From: JAWLHU01 sp041690255
GTDB taxonomy: Bacteria > Bacillota > Sulfobacillia > Symbiobacteriales > Symbiobacteriaceae
DNA: 64,000 nucleotides
NCBI GenBank assembly: GCA_041690255.1
Contig: JAWLHU010000007.1
Span: forward strand, 277,979-341,978
Reading direction: 5' to 3'
Below the pieces are notes generated by a model. That model had not been told where the DNA came from, did no database searches, and saw nothing but the letters and a program-made list of their open reading frames with translations. Made by a program: the position numbers and the translations under genes. Below are positions 1 through 8,067 of this stretch, in pieces (position 1 is the stretch's first letter; the number at the start of each line of letters is the position of its first letter).

Positions 1-1
1 C

Positions 2-442
2 CGGGCCGCCATGGTCCGGCTTGCGATCGCAGGGAACCCGGCCTTCCTCTATTCCGGTATGGAGTTGGAGCGTGAGGGGCCGAGCTATACGATCGATACT
101 GTCCGCGCCTTCCAGGCGGAGCAGCCCGGCTGGCGGCTGGCCTTTCTGGTCGGTATGGACTCCCTGCTCCAGATCGAAACATGGAGAGAGTACGAGACCC
201 TGCTCACCCTGGTGGATCTGCTGGTGGTAAACCGGCCGGGGTTTCCGACCGAGGCGGGCAGGGCGCTGCTGGCCCGGCTAAAGCCGGCTGTGAGCCAGCG
301 TGTCCGCCTGCTGGAGGTCCCTGGCGTGGCGGTGGCTTCCCGGGACTTGCGGCGCATGGTGAGCCAGGGCTACCCGCTCCGCTACCTGGTGCCGGACGCG
401 GTGGCTGCGTATATCGCGGAACAGCAACTTTACGCCGGATAA
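2..442 (+). CDS. nadD: Nicotinate-nucleotide adenylyltransferase, C-terminal part (cut by window edge)
   Basis: C-terminal 146 residues of NadD, which adenylylates nicotinate mononucleotide in NAD synthesis in the cytoplasm. The reading frame is open from base 2 with no natural start, so the N-terminal nucleotide-binding part lies upstream of the window. Visible family features are the segment PSYTIDTVRAF, then FLVGMDSL, the WREYETLL stretch, and the conserved end with SRDLRRMV and YLVPDAVAAYI. In many Firmicutes nadD is followed directly by yqeK and rsfS. Here yqeK begins about 5 kb further on because a minus-strand efflux operon lies between. A strong terminator follows within 10 bases of the stop. 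Confidence 0.93.
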   Translation, partial: RAAMVRLAIAGNPAFLYSGMELEREGPSYTIDTVRAFQAEQPGWRLAFLVGMDSLLQIETWREYETLLTLVDLLVVNRPGFPTEAGRALLARLKPAVSQRVRLLEVPGVAVASRDLRRMVSQGYPLRYLVPDAVAAYIAEQQLYAG

Positions 443-451
443 GAGGCAACG

Positions 452-487
452 GGGTCCCCCGCTCATGGTGAGAGGGGGACCCTTTTT
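452..487 (+). terminator. Rho-independent terminator after nadD
   Basis: Nine-base stem GGGTCCCCC (452-460) pairs with GGGGGACCC (474-482), followed by five T. It ends nadD transcription just before the convergent secreted-protein gene. Confidence 0.88.
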
Positions 488-493
488 GTGGCG

Positions 494-1405
494 CTATTGA
501 TTCACAAGATAGGTCGCCAGTCCACCCAAGTAGACCGGGGTGTAGAGCGTGAGGACTGTGGCGTCGCTGTCGGGAAGGGGGAGAACCAAGACCGCCCGGG
601 CGGCGGCGCCGGGGGCCAGTGGCTGGTCCATCTCCCCCAAGAGCGGCAGCAACTCGCTGCTGGTTCTGTACTGCCGGCCCTGGTCATCGACCATGTAGAT
701 GCTGGAGGCATCGAAGGTTAGGAAGCTGGAGGACTGGTTCAGAATGGAGACCTCGATCAGCAGATGATCTTCCAGCCATGCCAGGCTCTGTCCACGTATG
801 GCTGGGTTGGAGGTCCATACCTGGTTGTGCACAATATCGGCGTTCAACCGGGTCAGTTTCACGGAGAGCAGGTCAGACCGGTTCATGGTGATATAGGTTG
901 AGGTGGTCGCAATTTCCATGGCCTTCGCGTAGGCGGATTCATCGACCACGGCAGCTTCAGACAGGGGCCACCGATCGATCAGGATGAAGGGACCATCCTC
1001 CGTGACCTGGATTCCCAACTCTGGCAGGATCATCGCAGGGACGAAGAGGTGGCCGCCGACTCGAAGAGGACCGGAGGAGAGCGAAAGGTAGTGCCCGTTG
1101 ACCAGACCGGTGCGCTCTCCGAACGTCAGCAGGGCACTAAGGCTGCCTCTGTTGAGCTGAACCTGGTTCCAGGAAGGTGTAGAGATGGTCACCTCCAGGG
1201 TTGTCAGGAGTTCCTGGGGGAGCAGCAGCCCGCTGCGCAGACTGATTGGATCATACGCGACGGCTTGCTCTTGCCCATCGACCAGGTAGATGTATCCCGG
1301 CGCTGCGGCTTGGGCGACCTGGGGCGAAGGGAGAAGGGTCAGGGCCAGGATCAACAGGGTAAAGGCGAGGCCGGTAAGGCGCCGGCTCGTTGAATAGCGG
1401 GTCAC
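494..1405 (-). CDS. Secreted protein with copper-amine-oxidase-N-like domain, unknown function
   Basis: Predicted exported protein of 303 residues, last gene of the efflux operon (25 bases after the permease). The N-terminus has basic residues, a hydrophobic segment (about 12-32) and an Ala-rich cleavage area, a typical Sec signal. Residues about 38-145 (YLVDGQEQAV, then LLLPQELL, then VGGHLFVPAMILPELGI) resemble the copper amine oxidase N-terminal-like repeat often found on Firmicutes cell-surface proteins. The C-terminal half has beta-rich segments such as SFLTFDASSIYMVDDQGRQY, reminiscent of DUF4352-type domains. Function is unknown. Co-location suggests an extracellular accessory to the efflux pump, but this is inference. 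Confidence 0.6.
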   Translation of the reverse strand: MTRYSTSRRLTGLAFTLLILALTLLPSPQVAQAAAPGYIYLVDGQEQAVAYDPISLRSGLLLPQELLTTLEVTISTPSWNQVQLNRGSLSALLTFGERTGLVNGHYLSLSSGPLRVGGHLFVPAMILPELGIQVTEDGPFILIDRWPLSEAAVVDESAYAKAMEIATTSTYITMNRSDLLSVKLTRLNADIVHNQVWTSNPAIRGQSLAWLEDHLLIEVSILNQSSSFLTFDASSIYMVDDQGRQYRTSSELLPLLGEMDQPLAPGAAARAVLVLPLPDSDATVLTLYTPVYLGGLATYLVNQ

Positions 1406-1429
1406 AGGGATCCCTCCTTGGGCATTGGC

Positions 1430-2644
1430 CTACTCGTAGCGGAGCGCATCGATCGGATCGAGGTCCGATGCCTTTCTGGCGGGGTAATAGCCGAAGAAGA
1501 CACCGACTGCCCCGGCGAAACCGGTGGCCAGCAGAATGGCCGAAGGCGATACAACCACCCGCCATCCGGCGGTGACCGAGATCAGCCAGGAGCCCGCCAG
1601 ACCGACTACGACACCGATCACACCGCCAAGCAGACTGAGAACCACCGCCTCGACGAGGAACTGGCCGAGAATGGCGCCAGGGGTAGCGCCGACAGCCATC
1701 CGGATGCCAATCTCGCGAGTCCGTTCCGTCACTGTGACCAGCATGATGTTCATAATCCCGATTCCGCCAACCATGAGGGAGACGGCTGCCACGCTTGCCA
1801 GCAGTGCCGTTAGCGTGTTAGTGGTAGCCTCTGCAGTCTCGGCCACCGTGGTCAGGTTTCGCACGTTGAAGTCAGGCTGGGCCGGGGGTACGATTCGATG
1901 GCGCTGATTCAGCAGGTCGGTGATCTGCGCCTGCAGAATCTCCATGACCTCTGCACTGGCTGCCTGGACGTTGATCGTTCGTACGTGGGTGGCACCCATG
2001 AGGCGCACCTGTGCCGTTCGCAAGGGAATGTAGACCACGTTATCCTGGTCGGAGCCGGTGTTGGTCAATCCCTTCGGGGAGAGGACGCCGATCACTTGCA
2101 CGGTGAGGTTATTCAGACGGATCGTCTGGCCGACTGGGTCAACACCGGAGCCAAAGAGGTTTTCGGCTACCGTCTGGCCCAGGACCGCTACGGGGGCGGC
2201 AGCGTTGACCTCATCGGCGGAGAAGAAGGAGCCGAACTGCACCGGCCAGTTCTTGATCACCTGGAGTTCGGGGGTGGTGCCTATGGCAGAGGTCGCCCAG
2301 TTGGTGACACCACTGTTGGCGGTTACGTTGGTGGAGAGTTCAGGGGCGACCTGGAGGGCCAGGGGGAGTTCGGCGATGGCCTTGGCGTCATCCCACGTCA
2401 AGGTGGTGATCTGACCGGCCGCACCCCGCACCGATCCGCCCGGCGCACCCGGGTTGACCACCAGGAGGTTCGAGCCGAGGCTGGCAATCTGCTCGGCCAC
2501 CTGCGCTCGTGCCCCCTGTCCGAGGGCGATCATGACAATGACGGCCCCCACCCCGATAATGATGCCAAGCATGGTCAGCAGGGAGCGCATCTTGTTTGCC
2601 TGCAGTCCGGAAAGGGCGAGCAGGATACTGCTTCGCAGGTTCAC
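1430..2644 (-). CDS. MacB-type ABC transporter permease (FtsX family)
   Basis: Membrane subunit of a MacB/LolCDE-like mechanotransmission ABC exporter, 404 residues. It has an N-terminal transmembrane helix (about 22-45, LTMLGIIIGVGAVIVMIAL), a large extracytoplasmic MacB_PCD-type domain (about 50-270), and a C-terminal FtsX domain with three helices and the signature ERTREIGIRMAVGATPGAI. It starts at GTG (2644), overlapping the stop of the ATPase gene by four bases (GTGA), so the two are translationally coupled. Substrate is unknown; relatives export peptides or antibiotics, or signal envelope stress. Its partner ATPase is interrupted, so activity of the pair is uncertain. Confidence 0.88.
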   Translation of the reverse strand: MNLRSSILLALSGLQANKMRSLLTMLGIIIGVGAVIVMIALGQGARAQVAEQIASLGSNLLVVNPGAPGGSVRGAAGQITTLTWDDAKAIAELPLALQVAPELSTNVTANSGVTNWATSAIGTTPELQVIKNWPVQFGSFFSADEVNAAAPVAVLGQTVAENLFGSGVDPVGQTIRLNNLTVQVIGVLSPKGLTNTGSDQDNVVYIPLRTAQVRLMGATHVRTINVQAASAEVMEILQAQITDLLNQRHRIVPPAQPDFNVRNLTTVAETAEATTNTLTALLASVAAVSLMVGGIGIMNIMLVTVTERTREIGIRMAVGATPGAILGQFLVEAVVLSLLGGVIGVVVGLAGSWLISVTAGWRVVVSPSAILLATGFAGAVGVFFGYYPARKASDLDPIDALRYE

Positions 2645-3384
2645 GCCGTAGCCCCCCCTTCCCTGGCAAGAAGCAGATCTGCCTGCGCAGGTTTCGCAAC
2701 GCTTTCGTCGGCCACGATCACCCCATCTTTGAAGCGGATGATTCGCTGGGCGAAGGCGGCGATATCCGGTTCGTGCGTTACCATTACAATGGTGATCGCC
2801 CGCTCCCGATGGAGCCGCTGAAGGATCGCCATGACCTCCAGACTGGTGCGGGAGTCCAGGTTACCCGTGGGCTCGTCCGCCAGGAGGAGCGATGGCTCGT
2901 TGACCAGCGACCTGGCTATCGCGACCCGTTGTTGCTGTCCGCCTGACAGTTGGTTAGGCCGGTGGTGTTCGCGACCGGCCAACCCGACCAACCGCATGGC
3001 CTGCAAGGCCCGCTACCGGCGCTCTGCGTCAGGAACACCTGCATAGAGCATGGGCAACTCAACGCTCGCCAGGGCGGTAGCCCGTTGGAGCAGGTGGAAG
3101 CCCTGGAATATGAAGCCGAGCCGCCGATTGCGTACCCCAGCCAGCTCACTCTTGCTCATATGGGTGACATCTTCCCCTTCAAGCAGGTAAACGCCGCTTG
3201 AGGGACGGTCCAGGCAGCCGATCATATTCATGGTGGTCGACTTGCCGGAGCCGGATGGCCCCATGATTGCCACAAACCCCCCTCTGTGAATGGTCAGGTC
3301 GATTCCCCGCAGGGCGTGGACTGTCACCTCGCCCATGGTGTAGGTCTTGGTTACGTTCCGCAGTTCAATCACAGCATGGGTCAT
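2641..3384 (-). pseudogene. MacB/LolD-type ABC transporter ATPase interrupted by an in-frame TAG
   Basis: ATP-binding subunit of the exporter, 247 codons. Codons 1-123 hold the Walker A motif GPSGSGKST and the Q-loop region (IFQGFHLLQRATAL). After a TAG at 3013-3015, the same frame continues with the signature LSGGQQQRVAIARSL, Walker B LLLADEPTGNLD and the H-loop (VTHEPDIAAF). Relatives read roughly AERR-x-RAL at this point, so one sense codon has become a stop without loss of frame. Either a real nonsense mutation splits the nucleotide-binding domain between Walker A and the signature motif, or this is a base-call error or readthrough. The gene lies 3 bases after the adaptor gene and overlaps the permease. 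Confidence 0.85.
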
Positions 3385-3387
3385 CGC

Positions 3388-5361
3388 TCAGCGCCCCCCT
3401 TGGCTTCCTGGCGTGGAGACAGGGATCAGGCTGGGGCTGCTGCTCTTGGATGTGATCGGTTCCGGCTTGATCCCCGTGATGACCGTCGCACCCTCGGTAA
3501 GGCCGGATATCACCTCATAGCTCTTGGCGTCGCTGAGCCCGAGCTGAACGGTGACCGGGACGATCTTGCCGTTCGTCTCCTGGACCATAATGATACTGGG
3601 TGCCTTATTCTGCACGGTACCCGCCCCACTGCCTGGGGTGCCGGTACCACTGCCCGGGATGCCCGTCCCGCTGCCGCTGCCGGGGACGCCCGATCCGCCG
3701 CCGGAGCCCTTCCCGCTGCCTGGTGTACCCGTGGGGGCTGCACCCGTAGTCTCTCCGGGAGGGGTGGCAGGCAGCGACGGGGTGGGGGTAAGCTGAGTGG
3801 TGGCAGAGAGTGCCTGGGCATAGGAGACTGCCGCGCGCGGGACCGTAATGACATCCAGCCTTTCTGCGGTTACAACCTGGACCGAGAGGGGAAGACCGGC
3901 CTTCATGGTGGGCGGCGGGTTATCAATGGAAAGGGTGACGTCGAAGAGCTGGACAGACGAGACGGTTGTGGCGATGGGTGATACCGCAAGGACCGTACCG
4001 GTGAATACTCGGCCGGGGTATGCATTGGCGGTGAAGGTGGTCTGCTGGCCCGGTTGCGCCTTGGCTATGTCGGCTTCATTAATCTGGGCCTTGACCTGAA
4101 GGGCCTGAGAGATCAGGAGAATCCCGCCACCGCTGCTGCCTGAAGGTACGAATTGACCGGGTGTCAGGGAGACAGAGGCCACGATTCCATCGAACGGGGC
4201 GATAATCTGGGCGCTCGCCAGGTTGTTCGTTGCCACCTGGAGGACGGCAGACGCCTGATCCATTGCTGCCTGAGCGGCCCGAATATCCGGATCGGCCGCT
4301 CCGGCGAGGAGCCTCGCATAGTTGGCTTCCGCTGTGGCGAGATTCGCTTCGGCCTGTGCCACCTGGTTCTTGGCGGAATCGACCGCTTGGGCCGTAATCA
4401 GGGGTGCCAGGGCAGCGCTTGCCCGTTCCTTTTCCAGCAGGCTCGCATCGCTCTCCACCTTGCTCTTTCCCTGGTTGACCAAGTTGAGGAGATAGTTGTA
4501 GTCACTCTGCAACTGAGAGGTATTGGTCTTCGCAGTATCTAGCTGGAACTGCAGGTCTGTCAGGGCCAGGTTGACCTTGTCCAACGCCGCCTGCAGATTC
4601 GCCGCGGTCTCCGCTGCTGCCACGCCGTGGGGTGAGCGGGCCCCGTAGGTTGAAGCTGCTTCGCTGTACGCCTGTTGGGCACCGGCCAGGCTCTGTTGGG
4701 TCTGAACCTGCTCGGCCTTGGCCTGGTTATACCTTTCCTGGAGTTCTTCCTGGTGGTCCAAGGCTATCTGGTAGGCCTGTTCTGCGGCGCTCAACTCGCC
4801 GAGGTCGGCGTCGTACGTCGAGCGATTGGTGGCGGCGGACTGCTGTACGGAGGCGAGGGAACTCTTGCTGTTCGAAAGATCGACCTGTGCCTTGGCTTCG
4901 GCATTCGCCAGGCTAAGGCGGGCGTTTTCCAGAGCCACCTTCGCACTCTCCACCGTCGCACGGGAGACCGCCAGGTCCTCATTGCGGGCACCAACCAGGA
5001 GCGAATCGAGCCGGGCCTCAGCAACGCGCAGGTTCGCAGCCGCTTGAGCCACCTGTGCCTCAAGATCTGCCGCCTCCTGTGTGGCCAACAGACTCCCCAC
5101 TGTTACCGCCTGGCCAGTCTGTACCGCAACCGTGGATACCAGTCCGGCATTCTTGAAGGTCAGGGTGACTTGAGACTGGGGTTCCACGAACCCGGTTGCC
5201 GCAATCGTGGAGGCTACCCGCCCCCGAACGGCATCGGCGGTAAGGTAGTTCGGAGTGCCACCAGCACTGCTGGTTCTCACGTAATACCATGTCCCACCAA
5301 TGCTTACGACTACCAATCCAGCCGCCATGAACACCTTCCACCTAGCTTGGGGCATCCTCAT
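3388..5361 (-). CDS. MacA/HlyD-type efflux adaptor protein
   Basis: Membrane-anchored adaptor of the exporter, 657 residues from ATG 5361. That start is chosen because AAAGGAGGA lies 6 bases upstream; a longer frame opens at 5400 without a site. Order: N-terminal anchor helix (about 10-29), lipoyl/beta-barrel half (TGFVEPQSQVTLTF), a long Ala/Gln/Glu-rich coiled-coil hairpin (about 85-375), the second lipoyl half (ASAQIIAPFDGIVASVSLTPG), the beta-barrel, and a C-terminal membrane-proximal domain (VTVQLGLSDAKSYEVISGL). A Gly/Ser/Thr/Pro linker of about 60 residues (3620-3790) separates the last two. It is much longer than usual MacA (about 370-400) because of the long hairpin and linker. First gene of the operon. 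Confidence 0.88.
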   Translation of the reverse strand: MRMPQARWKVFMAAGLVVVSIGGTWYYVRTSSAGGTPNYLTADAVRGRVASTIAATGFVEPQSQVTLTFKNAGLVSTVAVQTGQAVTVGSLLATQEAADLEAQVAQAAANLRVAEARLDSLLVGARNEDLAVSRATVESAKVALENARLSLANAEAKAQVDLSNSKSSLASVQQSAATNRSTYDADLGELSAAEQAYQIALDHQEELQERYNQAKAEQVQTQQSLAGAQQAYSEAASTYGARSPHGVAAAETAANLQAALDKVNLALTDLQFQLDTAKTNTSQLQSDYNYLLNLVNQGKSKVESDASLLEKERASAALAPLITAQAVDSAKNQVAQAEANLATAEANYARLLAGAADPDIRAAQAAMDQASAVLQVATNNLASAQIIAPFDGIVASVSLTPGQFVPSGSSGGGILLISQALQVKAQINEADIAKAQPGQQTTFTANAYPGRVFTGTVLAVSPIATTVSSVQLFDVTLSIDNPPPTMKAGLPLSVQVVTAERLDVITVPRAAVSYAQALSATTQLTPTPSLPATPPGETTGAAPTGTPGSGKGSGGGSGVPGSGSGTGIPGSGTGTPGSGAGTVQNKAPSIIMVQETNGKIVPVTVQLGLSDAKSYEVISGLTEGATVITGIKPEPITSKSSSPSLIPVSTPGSQGGR

Positions 5362-5554
5362 GGGGTCTCCTCCTTTGGGTAAGGTCCTGGCTCCAAGCAT
5401 AGTTGCATGTCTTGATGAGGTTTTGGCGAACCCTTGGTATATTCTTGGCCCTATTGTGGAGAAATGTGGAGGCTTATATTTCTCGGTTCTCGAAGGAAAC
5501 CGGAACTGATCGAACGCGGCGAGCGTCTAAGGAGCAAACGGAGGGGGGACAACT

Positions 5555-6136
5555 TTGGCTAGTTGGCACCAGTTGGAGGTGGCCCTGACCGCCCAGATCC
5601 GGGGCGAGCGGCTTGCTCATACCTACCGGGTGCTGGAGACGGCCAGACTCCTCGCGGCCCGGCATGGCGCCGACGCAGAGCGGACCAGCACCGCCGCCCT
5701 CCTGCACGATTACGCCAAGGCGATGCCCCCAGCGGAACTGCTGGCCCACGCCCGCTGCCGCAACCTGATCACTGACGACGCCGAAGAGACCCAGCCCCAC
5801 CTGCTCCACGGACCGGTGGCGGCAGCCCTCCTCCAGGAGCAGGGGCTCGTAACCGACCCGGAGGTCCTGGCGGCGATTCGCTTTCACACCACGGGCCGGG
5901 CCGGCATGAGCTTGCTCGAGAAGATCATCTGGCTGGCCGACTATATTGAGCCCGGCCGGGATTTCCCCGGGGTGCAGGCAATCCGGGCCGAGGCCGACCG
6001 GGACCTGGACCTCGCACTGTTCCACGCCCTGGACGATTCGATCATCTACGTGGTACAGCGCGGCTGGCCACTTCACCTGTACTCGGTCCATGCCCGCAAC
6101 TGGCTCCTGGCCCAGCGACAGCGCAACGACCGGTGA
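5555..6136 (+). CDS. yqeK: YqeK-type HD-domain Ap4A hydrolase
   Basis: HD-superfamily hydrolase of 193 residues, like Bacillus YqeK, which splits diadenosine tetraphosphate symmetrically to ADP. Metal-binding motifs are visible in order: H in RLAHTYRVLETA (about residue 22), the HD pair in ALLHDYAKAMP (about 51-52), H in LLHGPVAAALL, and HTTGRAGMSLLEKIIWLADYIEPGR. It starts with TTG 5555, 5 bases after a GGAGGGGGG run. The stop overlaps the upstream Shine-Dalgarno of the LCP gene, giving an operon yqeK-LCP-rsfS. Family members normally sit beside nadD and rsfS, as here apart from the inserted efflux operon. Confidence 0.9.
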   Translation: MASWHQLEVALTAQIRGERLAHTYRVLETARLLAARHGADAERTSTAALLHDYAKAMPPAELLAHARCRNLITDDAEETQPHLLHGPVAAALLQEQGLVTDPEVLAAIRFHTTGRAGMSLLEKIIWLADYIEPGRDFPGVQAIRAEADRDLDLALFHALDDSIIYVVQRGWPLHLYSVHARNWLLAQRQRNDR

Positions 6137-6149
6137 GGAGGTGCCCCGG

Positions 6150-7445
6150 GTGAGCTATTCCGACCTGCTTGGCCGAAAGGGAAACAGTCCGCCCGCGCCG
6201 AGGCGCCCCCGGCGCACCTGGCGGCTCGTCGCCCTGGTTCTGGCAGCGCTGATCACCGCCGGCGTGGTCTACGTGGTCTCCTCGGTCGGGGTGGCGGTGG
6301 AGGAGATCTACACGCCCATCTCCCAGGAGGTCGCTCCGGAGGTTCGGGCGGCGCCGGTGCAGGCGGGTGAGCGGATCAACATCCTCCTCATGGCGCTGGA
6401 TGATGAAGAACTGCGCTCCGACGTCATGATGCTGGCCTCGATCGATATGGAGCAGAAGCGGGTCGGCGTGATTCAGATCCCGCGCGACACCCGGGCCCTC
6501 CTGGCCGGCAAGAACAAGATCGAGAAGATCAACCACGCCTATGCATACGGTGTGGGCGACAAGGAGTTCCCGGCTAACCTGCGGGCGCTCAAGACGGTGG
6601 AGAACCTGCTGGATGTGCGCATTCACTACACCGTGGTGGTCAGTATGGATGCCTTCCGTGCCGCAATCGATGAGATCGGCGGCGTTACGGTCGACATCCC
6701 CATCAAAATGGAATACGATGATCCCTATCAAGACCTGCATATCCATTTCGAACCAGGTCGTCAAGATCTTAACGGTCAGCAAGCCCTTGAATATGTGCGC
6801 TGGCGCCATAACAATGATGGTACAGGCTATCCCGATCAGGACCTGGGCCGGATTCGTGCGCAGCAGGCATTCATTCGCACGGTGATGGAGCAGGTCATGC
6901 GCCCGGGGAACCTGGTTACCCTGCCCAGCACAATCACCCGTGTGGCTCGTTACGTCGAATCGACGATGGAGCCCGCTCGCATGGGGGCCCTGGCCCTTAT
7001 GGCGCCATCGTTGGATCGGTCGTCGATCGAATTTGCCACCCTGCCCGGGGTCGATGGCTTTCTGCTCGACCCGGAGACCGAGAAACAGGTGAGCTATTAC
7101 CTGCACGATCCAGATGCCACTCGCCAATTGGTCGATAGACTGATCCACGGTATCGACCCCGCGGAGGCGGCGAACGTAAAGATCGAGGTGGCAGCCGCCC
7201 CCGGCGATGAGCGGGCGAGTGTTGTCGTCGCCCGGCTGGTCTCGCAGGGATTCCAGGCCACCATGGTGGCACCGCCTGCCGGCTCCCTACCGTCCAAGAC
7301 CCGGATCCAGCCCCGCACCAAGGAGAAGACCCAGTCGCTTCTCGTGGCTCGGGCACTCATGGCCCAGGGTTTTGAGGTGGAGATGGTGGAAGAGCCTGAC
7401 CCGAATGCCCAGGCTGTGCGAGTAATCCTGGCCGACACTCAATAA
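6150..7445 (+). CDS. LytR-CpsA-Psr family cell-wall glycopolymer transferase
   Basis: LCP protein of 431 residues, expected to ligate lipid-linked glycopolymers to peptidoglycan outside the membrane. Start is GTG 6150 with GAGGAGG (6135-6141) at proper distance; an upstream in-frame opening overlaps yqeK. Order: basic cytoplasmic tail, one membrane helix (about 28-50), the LCP catalytic domain (about 75-255) with NILLMALDD, DVMMLASID, IPRDTRALL, KINHAYAYG, DEIGGVTVDIP, then QALEYVRWRHNNDGTGYPDQDLGRIRAQ with the pyrophosphate-binding Arg/Asp residues. Residues about 330-431 contain a LytR_C-like domain (IKIEVAAAPGDERASVV). Located between yqeK and rsfS, a common arrangement in Clostridia. Confidence 0.9.
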   Translation: MSYSDLLGRKGNSPPAPRRPRRTWRLVALVLAALITAGVVYVVSSVGVAVEEIYTPISQEVAPEVRAAPVQAGERINILLMALDDEELRSDVMMLASIDMEQKRVGVIQIPRDTRALLAGKNKIEKINHAYAYGVGDKEFPANLRALKTVENLLDVRIHYTVVVSMDAFRAAIDEIGGVTVDIPIKMEYDDPYQDLHIHFEPGRQDLNGQQALEYVRWRHNNDGTGYPDQDLGRIRAQQAFIRTVMEQVMRPGNLVTLPSTITRVARYVESTMEPARMGALALMAPSLDRSSIEFATLPGVDGFLLDPETEKQVSYYLHDPDATRQLVDRLIHGIDPAEAANVKIEVAAAPGDERASVVVARLVSQGFQATMVAPPAGSLPSKTRIQPRTKEKTQSLLVARALMAQGFEVEMVEEPDPNAQAVRVILADTQ

Positions 7446-7473
7446 GCGCTCTTACTCAGGGAGGAACCTGCCT

Positions 7474-7881
7474 GTGCAAATGGAATACGGTAAAGTAGAC
7501 AGAATGCCTATGCAAGGAAAGGGGAATGCCGGGTTGGTAGAATCCGTCCAGCTGGCCCAGTTGGCCGCTCACGCTGCAGGTGAAAAGAAGGCCAAGGAAG
7601 TCCGGATTCTGGATATCCGTTCGATTAGCCCTGTCGCCGACTTCTTCGTGATCTGCACGGGTACGAGCAACACGAATGTCCGGGCGATTGCCGACAGTGT
7701 GGAAGATGAGGTCACCAAACAGGGCCTTCACCTTCACCACATGGAGGGCTACGAGAACGGCCGTTGGGTTCTGCTCGATTTCGGCGATATGGTGGTTCAC
7801 GTCATGCAGGAAGATGAGCGCTCCTTCTATAACCTGGAGCGACTCTGGGGCGACGCTGTTCAGATCGATGTGGCCGGATAG
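7474..7881 (+). CDS. rsfS: Ribosomal silencing factor RsfS
   Basis: Protein of 135 residues of the RsfS/Iojap family, which binds uL14 on the 50S subunit and blocks subunit joining during starvation. Core motifs are visible: DIRSISPVADFFVICTGTSN, then VRAIADSVEDEV, then GYENGRWVLLDFGDMVVHVM and the end YNLERLWGDA. GTG start 7474 follows GGGAGG at 7459-7464. The first 20 residues before LVESVQLAQL are an extension that could be shortened by starting at an internal ATG (7486 or 7504). Last gene of the yqeK operon, closed by the hairpin at 7899-7925. Confidence 0.93.
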   Translation: MQMEYGKVDRMPMQGKGNAGLVESVQLAQLAAHAAGEKKAKEVRILDIRSISPVADFFVICTGTSNTNVRAIADSVEDEVTKQGLHLHHMEGYENGRWVLLDFGDMVVHVMQEDERSFYNLERLWGDAVQIDVAG

Positions 7882-7898
7882 CGACAGCACGATCTATA

Positions 7899-7935
7899 CC
7901 CCCTGGCACCTTCTGGTGCCGGGGGTTGAACTTTT
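7899..7935 (+). terminator. Terminator after rsfS
   Basis: Stem CCCCC-T-GGCACC (7899-7910), loop TTCT, GGTGCC-GGGGG (7915-7925) with a single bulge, then a weak TTTT at 7932. Confidence 0.7.
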
Positions 7936-8067
7936 CTGGGCTCCCGCTCCCTCCCTCTACCGGCAGGATTCCTTCATTGACCACTAGTTAACATAACGAT
8001 AGACTGGACCGCGTGAAAGAGTCGTAAATCTGTTGTCCGTCACGCATAGATGTGAGGGGGTGAGTTC

